Below the pieces are notes generated by a model. The model worked only from the letters and a program-made list of their open reading frames with translations. It had not been told where the DNA came from and did no database searches. Positions 1 through 6,200 of a stretch of 44,586 bases of DNA are shown piece after piece; position 1 is the stretch's first letter, and each line of letters begins with the position of its first letter. The translations under genes and the position numbers were made by a program. The stretch is taken from assembly GCA_018304165.1 (NCBI GenBank), contig JAGVWS010000032.1, forward strand, positions 1-44,586. The letters are read 5' to 3'. Source of the stretch: Candidatus Pacearchaeota archaeon (GTDB taxonomy: Archaea > Nanobdellota > Nanobdellia > Pacearchaeales > GW2011-AR1).

Positions 1-15
1 GAGGTTCAAGTCGAA

Positions 16-110
16 CGTCCTTGGGAGGATTTGAACCTCCGACTTCACGGTATCTGGGCATGATTAATGCCTAACAGCCGTGCGCTCTAACCGGGCTGAG
101 CTACAAGGAC
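16..110 (-). tRNA. tRNA-Asn(GUU) with intron
   Basis: Minus-strand cloverleaf: acceptor GTCCTTG pairs with CAAGGAC, with discriminator G at position 16. The D arm contains TAGCTCAGCCCGG and the T arm GGAGG-TTCAAAT-CCTCC. Anticodon stem is CACGG/CCGTG and the loop reads CTGTTA-A once a 20-nt insert is removed, giving anticodon GTT at 73-75. The insert lies between positions 37 and 38, the canonical archaeal intron site. Positions 1-9 form a 9-bp inverted match with the T arm (31-39). Confidence 0.95.
52..71 (-). other. tRNA-Asn intron (20 nt, position 37/38)
   Basis: Twenty bases interrupt the anticodon loop immediately 3' of A37. On the minus strand the insert folds on itself (GGCAT, loop TAATC, ATGCC) and then runs through CAGAT to A38. 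Archaeal tRNA introns at this site are removed by the splicing endonuclease at a bulge-helix-bulge. Removing these bases restores a normal 7-nt loop, which is the main support for the boundaries. Confidence 0.85.
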
Positions 111-146
111 ATAATATTATGAGGAAGGAATTGTGTATTTAAAGGT

Positions 147-410
147 TTATTTTAGTATGCCTCTCAAATGTGGCATTTGATTCTCAATGAAATTAATTAT
201 CTCTGATTTAAATTGAGTATTAAGAGAGAGTCCTGTAAATTGTGGCTTTTTATAGATTAAAATCCATCTAATTTTAGCAAGATCCTTCACTATATCCTTC
301 AGATTTTGAAATCTCTTAAAATGTTCTGTCCTGTCATATTTTTCTCCCCAGTTTCCTTTACTTCTTGCTAAGACGGACATTAGTTGAGCTTTTTCTAGAT
401 CTGTCGCCAT
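147..410 (-). CDS. Hypothetical protein, 87 aa
   Basis: I do not recognise this family. It is a small, basic, mostly helical soluble protein with no membrane segment; the C-terminal half (around residues 60-87) is predicted helical with a conserved-looking FIENQMPHLRGIL. The start ATG is at 408-410, and a TATA-like tttaaatg lies about 30 bp upstream. It is divergent from the winged-helix gene at 554, and the two share a control region that holds a perfect 15-bp inverted repeat. That arrangement suggests that the neighbour regulates both genes, but nothing shows what this protein does. Confidence 0.6.
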   Translation of the reverse strand: MATDLEKAQLMSVLARSKGNWGEKYDRTEHFKRFQNLKDIVKDLAKIRWILIYKKPQFTGLSLNTQFKSEIINFIENQMPHLRGILK

Positions 411-437
411 TATTATAAAGCATAAAAATATGTAATA

Positions 438-489
438 TTTAAATGTTTCTATTTCTGATATTTTCTTTTTATTAATAGAAACATTTAAA
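438..489. promoter_or_regulatory. 15-bp perfect inverted repeat between divergent genes
   Basis: Left arm 438-452 (tttaaatgtttctat) is the exact reverse complement of 475-489 (atagaaacatttaaa), separated by 22 bp. Each arm contains a TATA-like tttaaa, placed to serve the gene on its own side. It is a natural candidate for a shared operator bound by the adjacent winged-helix protein; that is inference. Confidence 0.6.
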
Positions 490-504
490 AACTCATAGAA
501 CTAT

Positions 505-536
505 AGAAAGGTGGAAAAGTAGAAAGGTGGAAAAGT
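505..536 (+). repeat. 16-bp perfect tandem duplication in 5' leader
   Basis: The unit agaaaggtggaaaagt occurs at 505-520 and 521-536, ending 17 bp before the start codon of the winged-helix gene. Each unit contains ggtgg, which resembles a Shine-Dalgarno core, so the duplication may affect translation or spacing. Confidence 0.85.
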
Positions 537-553
537 AGAGAAATAGAATAAAA

Positions 554-883
554 ATGAAAACTAAAGAAAACAAAAGTTTTTTCCTTATGCAGTTTGGGGA
601 TACCCCGCAATTAAGGGTTCTTGACTTCTTAATAGGGTTTCACTTTTTTGATTACCCTCTGACAGAGATAGCCCGGGGAGCCAATGTCAGCTATAACTCT
701 TTGAAGGTATTTTTTCCTAGTTGGATTAAATCGGATGTTGTAGTAAAAACGAGGCGGGTGGGGAAATCTGACTACTTTAAGCTTAATCTGAATAATGTTT
801 TCATAAAAAACCTGATTAAGCTGGACTGGGCTCTGACTAAAGGATATGTTTTATCACGGCCGGAAAAAGAGATTGAAGCCTGA
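554..883 (+). CDS. Winged-helix DNA-binding protein, 109 aa
   Basis: Predicted transcriptional regulator. Residues about 18-70 read as a winged helix-turn-helix: a helix after TPQLRVLDFLI, then LTEIARGANVSYNSLKVFF as the helix-turn-helix, then the wing VVVKTRRVGKSDYFKLN. The last third (about 80-109) is a helix that could dimerise. The motif layout resembles small archaeal ArsR/MarR-like regulators that occur in DPANN genomes. It sits divergently from the gene at 147-410 across a perfect inverted repeat, consistent with autoregulation. No ligand-binding domain is visible. A 16-bp tandem duplication lies directly upstream of its start. Confidence 0.75.
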   Translation: MKTKENKSFFLMQFGDTPQLRVLDFLIGFHFFDYPLTEIARGANVSYNSLKVFFPSWIKSDVVVKTRRVGKSDYFKLNLNNVFIKNLIKLDWALTKGYVLSRPEKEIEA

Positions 884-1142
884 GTAGAGGCCATAATTTA
901 TCTTGGTGAGCAGTGTAAATCCGGACTGAATTTTGAGTAGAGCATCAATAATAGCCCTTATAAATACTGCCAGATAAATACACTCAACTTAAACTGCTTT
1001 ATTAAGCATCATTAATGGGTGTATCTACTTAGCCTTATACAATAATTATTGTCTATAAAAACAAAAATTAGTAAAAAATAATTATTTTTTAGCGTCGGAG
1101 CTTTACAAAGATAAGCTATTACAGATGGGTTTAAGCTAACTT
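884..1142. other. Intergenic region with two perfect palindromes
   Basis: No gene seen. It holds two perfect AT palindromes: 14 bp at 1039-1052 (acaataattattgt) and 18 bp at 1073-1090. Both lie between the convergent ends of the winged-helix gene (plus) and the KH gene (minus), so they may act as bidirectional terminators or a protein-binding site. ATACAC/GTGTAT inverted matches flank the stretch around 977-1025. Confidence 0.5.
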
Positions 1143-1252
1143 TTATGAATTATATTGGTCCTTTATTGCTATAATCTCCTTATCTCTTTCTTCCTTATCA
1201 TTAACTTTTATGTTTCTGTCTCTTTTGTGGCTGGTTCTTGAACGCTCAAGAA

Positions 1253-1334
1253 AACCATAAACCTTGCCTTGGGCGCTGCCGCGAATGAGCCTCAACCATA
1301 AACCTTGCCTTGGGCGCTGCCGCGAATGAGCCTC
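1253..1334. repeat. 41-bp perfect tandem duplication at the 3' end of the KH gene
   Basis: Bases 1253-1293 are repeated exactly as 1294-1334. The unit encodes the end of the KH protein (RLIRGSAQGKVYG). Because 41 is not a multiple of three, the second copy is out of frame and creates a TGA at 1292-1294. Reading past the duplication in the original frame (from 1251-1253 down to a TAA at 1143-1145) gives a further lysine/arginine-rich tail starting FLERSRTS. Confidence 0.95.
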
Positions 1335-1741
1335 TCAACAGCCGTCATAGTATCTCTCATGTCTTCTGCAGGTCCTATTATGTAAACAGTGTTTCCTCTT
1401 AGCTTAATGAAGCAGTCGGAAAGCCTCTCCATGAGCTTCTTGGTTTTGCCTTTCGTGCCGACAAGCCTGGCTCTGACATCTTCAAGATTACTTCGGCGGG
1501 TAAAATTCTTAATATTCACAACCTCAAAAAGATATTCTGGATCTATCAGGAGAAGAGCGTTATCAATAGAAAAGTCGGCATTGAGTGCGTCAAGAACTCT
1601 TTCTGCGTCATAAATATTCTCCTCTTTTCCTGTTATTGATATCTGATGGTCAATTATCTTAAGCCCGACTTTCAGCTTCTTTTGAAGAAGGGGGATGTTC
1701 TTCTGAATTTCATGGACGTTTTTAATGTGGATAGTTTTCAT
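1292..1741 (-). CDS. KH-domain rRNA-processing protein (Dim2/Pno1-like), C-terminally truncated
   Basis: Two KH-like modules are visible: an N-terminal one (about 1-70) and a second one (about 75-145) with the GxxG-type loop in RLVGTKGKTKKLMERLS, followed by IKLRGNTVYIIGP. Archaeal proteins of this type bind 16S rRNA and assist small-subunit maturation, usually encoded close to aIF-1A, as here (aIF-1A at 2624). The 149-residue product stops at KVYG because a 41-bp tandem duplication shifts the frame. Family members usually continue with a FLE-type basic tail, and the lost frame (1143-1253) still encodes exactly that kind of tail. The toxin-antitoxin pair at 1788-2566 lies between this gene and aIF-1A. 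It may be a working shortened protein, a recent mutation, or an assembly artefact. Confidence 0.8.
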   Translation of the reverse strand: MKTIHIKNVHEIQKNIPLLQKKLKVGLKIIDHQISITGKEENIYDAERVLDALNADFSIDNALLLIDPEYLFEVVNIKNFTRRSNLEDVRARLVGTKGKTKKLMERLSDCFIKLRGNTVYIIGPAEDMRDTMTAVERLIRGSAQGKVYG

Positions 1742-1787
1742 GAAAAATTTAATAAAAAAGACCTTATTAATCTTGCTATTATGACTC

Positions 1788-2270
1788 TTAAAACTCTTCT
1801 ATCTCTTTTAATATCTCCGCATATAGAAGCGGAGAAATATAGTACCCTTTTCTTATCCACTCATTTAATAACCTTATAAACTCTTTTTTACTTATCTTTT
1901 TATCTCTTAAATTAATTAATATTATACCTAAAATGCCTATTGATCTTAAGCCTAATGATCTTGCATAAACTCTAGCTTTTTTGTCATCTGATAAAAACAT
2001 CTTTATTTCTCTTTCCAAACACAGCGAGATTGCAGCTCTTTCTCCCCCTCCTAATGGCAAATCTTTAATCTTTTCGACTTTCTTTTCTATCAGAAAATTA
2101 TTTAGTTCTCTCTTAATCCTCTCATTTTCAGGAGAGTTTTTTTTGAATAGTTCATCCGCAACTTCTGTTGGAATAATTATTTTGGAAAAAATATTTTTTG
2201 CTAAATTGAAAATGTCTAATTTTGCCAGAAAAATGACTGAACTGGTATTCGACACTACTTCTTTTTCCAT
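1788..2270 (-). CDS. PIN-like toxin (DUF3368-type)
   Basis: Predicted ribonuclease toxin of the PIN-like DUF3368 type. Visible features: N-terminal VVSNTSSVIFLAKLD (the usual first PIN Asp is replaced by the N-T/S pattern typical of this family), GGGERAAISLCLE with a conserved Glu near residue 77, FLSDDKKARVYA with paired Asp near 95, and a C-terminal LLNEWIRKGYYIS. Its start overlaps the upstream antitoxin gene by 16 bp, implying translational coupling. Families of this kind pair with UPF0175-like antitoxins. Together they form a complete module lying between aIF-1A and the KH gene, which are commonly neighbours in archaea. Confidence 0.75.
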   Translation of the reverse strand: MEKEVVSNTSSVIFLAKLDIFNLAKNIFSKIIIPTEVADELFKKNSPENERIKRELNNFLIEKKVEKIKDLPLGGGERAAISLCLEREIKMFLSDDKKARVYARSLGLRSIGILGIILINLRDKKISKKEFIRLLNEWIRKGYYISPLLYAEILKEIEEF

Positions 2271-2566
2271 TTTATAGCCTCTAATTCAGAGTTCAGTTCT
2301 TCTGCATCTAAATTTAGATGGGCTTTCTTTTTAGCTAATAGGCTTGGAAAATCCCATGGGCTTATTTCAGCGAATTCAACTGCCTGACCCAAAGAAAATT
2401 CACCATCTTTATATCTGTCTATAGCGTAATCTTTTTTCCACTCTTCTATAGCTTTAGCTAAGAGTTTTCTAATTACTCCTGAAGTATCTAAATTTTCTAT
2501 TCTTGCTATTCTTCCCAATCCTTTAACATATTCATCTGGTAAGCGAGTTGTTACTGTTTTAGCCAT
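2255..2566 (-). CDS. Antitoxin, ribbon-helix-helix/UPF0175-like
   Basis: The first 40 residues look like a ribbon-helix-helix DNA-binding domain (TVTTRLPDEYVKGLGRIA, then NLDTSGVIRKLLAKAIEEW). The middle part, YKDGEFSLGQAVEFAEISPW, matches the helix-turn-helix pattern of UPF0175 antitoxins, and the lysine-rich C terminus probably wraps the toxin. The downstream overlapping gene is the matching PIN-like toxin. A palindrome next to the TATA box (2578-2592) is the probable operator for autorepression. Start ATG at 2564-2566. Confidence 0.75.
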   Translation of the reverse strand: MAKTVTTRLPDEYVKGLGRIARIENLDTSGVIRKLLAKAIEEWKKDYAIDRYKDGEFSLGQAVEFAEISPWDFPSLLAKKKAHLNLDAEELNSELEAIKWKKK

Positions 2567-2577
2567 TGCATTAATTG

Positions 2578-2592
2578 TAATACAACGTATTA
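2578..2592. promoter_or_regulatory. Candidate antitoxin operator, taatac-N3-gtatta
   Basis: A perfect 6+6 inverted repeat with a 3-bp spacer lies 12 bp upstream of the antitoxin start and overlaps the edge of its TATA box (tattatttaaac, 2589-2600). Ribbon-helix-helix antitoxins normally bind such short palindromes. Confidence 0.55.
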
Positions 2593-2623
2593 TTTAAACC
2601 TTTTGGTATTTTTAAAGAACCAA

Positions 2624-3043
2624 TTACATTCCCAAAACTTCCCCCTTCAAAAATCCATTTCTTCTCAACCACTCAATCTCGGCAGGAGTGTATTTGAAGA
2701 TAATGTCTCCGCGCTCTTTGTCGAACTGCCATGGCTCAATGAGGACTGTGTTTCCTTCGCGGAGCCACAGCTTTCTTCTCATTCTTCCGGGAACTCTGCA
2801 GTTTCTGCTCTTTCCGTCACTGCATTTAACCAGCATCTTTGCTCCTCCGTATCTCTGAAGAACAACACCGAGAACCTGCTCTCCTCTTGGAATGCGGGCG
2901 CGTGAAACAAAAGTAGGCTGGCCAGGAGGAGCATCTCTGTTATAAAATTCCCTCTTCTTGAATTTTACTTCCTTATTCACATTGGCATTTTCAATATTTT
3001 CGTAGCTTTCCTGCTCTTCGTTGGAATTATCGTCAGTAACCAT
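2624..3043 (-). CDS. Translation initiation factor aIF-1A
   Basis: Archaeal homologue of eIF1A, which binds the ribosomal A site and supports start-codon selection. An OB-fold (S1-like) is visible from about residue 50: GEQVLGVVLQRYGGAKMLVKC, then RNCRVPGRMRRKLWLREGNTVLIEPW, then GDIIFKYTPAEIEWL. The N terminus is a longer, acidic and Asn-rich extension than usual. I chose the ATG at 3041-3043 rather than an upstream TTG: a TATA box (tttataaa, 3067-3075) lies about 27 bp away, as for a leaderless transcript. That TATA box overlaps the stop codon of the upstream membrane gene. A Dim2-like gene follows after an intervening toxin-antitoxin pair. Confidence 0.93.
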   Translation of the reverse strand: MVTDDNSNEEQESYENIENANVNKEVKFKKREFYNRDAPPGQPTFVSRARIPRGEQVLGVVLQRYGGAKMLVKCSDGKSRNCRVPGRMRRKLWLREGNTVLIEPWQFDKERGDIIFKYTPAEIEWLRRNGFLKGEVLGM

Positions 3044-3067
3044 TAAAAGCAAATAATAAAAGAACGT

Positions 3068-3256
3068 TTATAAATGTAATTGGGAAGATTCGACTCCAGA
3101 TATTCTTTCAATTGCTAAAATTATCCCTCCAATTAGTATAAACATCAAAGCAATTATTGTTAGTAAATTAAATGATGCAGAACCAATCATTATAATTTCT
3201 CCAATTAATATAAATACTCCGATAATTATTAGAATTATTCCAATAATTTTAATCAT
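3068..3256 (-). CDS. Small membrane protein, 62 aa
   Basis: Two hydrophobic segments (about residues 3-27 and 33-50) separated by a short polar GSASFN turn, with a charged C-terminal tail ending ESSQLHL. It is probably a two-pass inner-membrane protein. The family is not recognised. It sits between rpoA and aIF-1A in the same direction, 30 bp after rpoA, and its stop overlaps the aIF-1A promoter. AT-rich DNA can make spurious hydrophobic frames, so the call is moderate. Confidence 0.5.
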   Translation of the reverse strand: MIKIIGIILIIIGVFILIGEIIMIGSASFNLLTIIALMFILIGGIILAIERISGVESSQLHL

Positions 3257-3286
3257 TTGTCTCTATTAAAAATTATTAATTACTAA

Positions 3287-6200
3287 TCACTCTTCCTTCT
3301 TCCCTTCTTTTTTTCCCGCCTTTTTATCATCGGCGCTGCCAGCTCCGCCCAGCGAGCCGGTCACTTTCACGAGAAGGCCTGGAAGGCCGGTTCCGATAGG
3401 AACGGGCTGGTTCAGAATTATATTTTCAACGACGCTGGATAATTTGTCCTTGGCTCCGGAGATGGTGGCATTTACGAAGTGCTTTATCGGAGTTTCGAAC
3501 GAAGCTTTGGCAAGGATTGATGATTTGTCGGCAATCAGCCCCATTCTGGTTACTCCCTTTACTTTTCCGGAAGCGCACATTGTGTCTGCAATCAGCTCAA
3601 TGTGCCTTATATCTACATCAATGCCCTGATTTTCAAGTATGCTCTTTACTTCTCTTATTACTACATTTCTGGCAACTTCAATTCCGAGGACTTCTGCTAC
3701 TTCGTTTGCATTGTTGCTTGTCGTTTTGCTCTTGCTCACTCCGTCTATTTTCAGAACTTCTTTTAAGTTTGAGCCCGAAGTCAGAATAACATAATTAGCT
3801 TCTCTCTTTACAACCAGAACCTGATTAACCCCTTCAACTCCGGCAATGATAATTCCCTTCAGCTTCTCTTTTAGCTTGTACAGCCCCTTAAAGTCCACGT
3901 CTCCTGCCTTGATTATTATTTTACTTTCCTTCTGCCTTGCTTTGTAGCCTTTTTCTTCAAGTCTTTTCACAACAGTGGCAAGAGTCATGTGGGCATCTCT
4001 TAAGCTTTGTGATGAAGATTCTATGTCTATAACCCTGTCAGTAAAGTTTATTTCTATCGCCAAAATTATTTCTTTGAGCATGGTTTCTTTTATTTTTTCT
4101 GCTATTGTCTTGGCGTCTTTTTCGTTGTTTTTCTCCTTGTCAAGATGAATTTCCATCGTTGGGGTAGATGGAATCTTTCTTGCGTTGAATATTTCAATCA
4201 GGCGGGGCAGACCCTGAGTTACCTGCATTTCCTGGACGCCGGCGAGGTGGAAAGCGTTGAGAGTATTATGGGTGATAATACCTTCAGATGTTGTAAAAGT
4301 TTCCAGTCCCGGAACGCTTAAATCATAGACTGGCTTGTCATTGTCAACATATTCAATTTTTGCAATCTCGTCCCAGATTACATCAGAGTAAAACATTCTT
4401 TGCATAATAGCTATCTCTTCATTGATATCAATGCCTTTGTCCTTGGCCAGCTGCTCAAAGAGCTTCATATATCTGAATAGTGCAGTCCTTCCTATTCTTT
4501 GCCTGTTTGTAAAGTTGTTGACATAGCGTGAGGGATATCCCACTTTCTTTGCAGTATCTCTAAAAAGTTCCCCAAATCCGGAAATCATGTCTGTGTAATC
4601 CCTGCTTTGCTCATTCCAGAAGCGCTTTGCTCTTTCTGCCAGTTGTTTCAATGCTGCAAGCTTATAGTCAATATCGCTTCCTATATTCTGCAGGTAGAGC
4701 GGCGCGTACTTGTATGGAATTAAGAGCCAGTGCTGCCCCTTCTTATCAGTTGTTTTGAAGGAAAATATTTTGAAGCGCGAGAGCAATAAAGCGATGTTAT
4801 CTCTTAATTCTCTGGAGTTTGAAGAGCAGCGAATCATATTTCTGTCTACATGGAAATTACCATCGCCGTCAAAGTATCCGCGGAGTAATCCTGAAACGAA
4901 TGAGTCTGGCGCACTATAAGCAAAATCAGGCACCATCTTGAAGTCGGCTCCCTGCCCGCAGCAGGAAGTAATAAATTTTCCAAGAAGCGTAGAATTGATT
5001 TTGAGATCCCTGCTCTCTGCAAATCCCCTATGATGGAAGTTTTCTACATAGTTTAATCCGACAGAGCCCGCAAATGCTTTTGCCTGGGAAATATAAGAAT
5101 CATCAAGGTTGGATATACTTACATGGTTTATGTTTCCAGAGCCTTCTGCTAAGTAAGCTCCGATAAACCACCCTGTCTGAGCATTAAGCTCAATGGTATT
5201 ACGCATGGGTTTTAGCACTGTGCCCGGTTTAGTGAGCATAGTATCATCTAAGACAACATTCTCGTCCTGAATATAACTTTGCACAGAAATACTTTGCAGG
5301 GGTACAGTATTGAAGAAATTATTCATCACCGGAATTCTATCTCCGACATGTAACTCATTTCCTTTAACAGGGTTTATTTTATTCTCTTTTCGTGTTACAA
5401 ATGAATGGTTATCAGTGCAGATAATCTCTCTTCCGGATGCCGTTGTTAATTTCATTAATTTTTTATCAGTAGCATGCCTGCTGCACTCAGTAACACGCTT
5501 CCATTCTATTTTTTCCTCATGATTAAGGCTCGGCACGAATACTTCAAGGTCATGCAAAGGCAGTACATCTGAATTATTGTTCAACTTATGGTAACCTCTC
5601 TTCAGCATCAGCATATCAATGAATTCCCCTATCTTTGCTGTACGGATTTTGTTTCCTATTTTGACAATAATCTTCTCTTCCGCGCGGCAGCTCATCTGCG
5701 TGCTTGGCTCACCGAAGCTCTGTGCAGTTACTATTCCAATTCCCTCTCCCGGAGATATCTTGCTGTTCTTTAAGTGAAGCTTGGAAACATCGCTTCCATC
5801 AGTTCCATAAGTAAACTGCACGATGTTTTCTGAGGCATCTCTTATAGTGCCGTCATATTCAACTTTCAGGTCCTGAAGAGCATTAGCGAGGCGCCTGTAC
5901 AGATAACCCGATTTTGGAGTTCTCAATGCTAAATCCATTAAAGAGTCCCTGCCCGTAATAGCTCCGAAGAAGAATTCGTGGGGCTTCAGGCCCTTTGAAT
6001 AAGATGAGTAAATAAATCCTCTTGAGAGAGGAGACAAGTCATGCTTCTTGAAGAAGGGGAGAGTCCTGTGAGTGTATCCTATTTCAATTCTTTTATTCCA
6101 CAGGGATTGCTGGCCGAGAGAGCATGAAGTTTGCGTGATGTTGAGAAGGTTCCCCCCGGCTCCCGAGTTTATCATATGGCTTACTGGGCTGTCTTCCGGA

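Noticed and set aside
1-39. 9-bp inverted match between 1-9 and the tRNA-Asn T arm as a second tRNA
   Set aside because: Only a T-arm-like fragment is present at the window edge; it cannot be evaluated.
1646-1879. Plus-strand ORFs opposite the KH and toxin genes
   Set aside because: Antisense shadows without promoters or recognisable domains.
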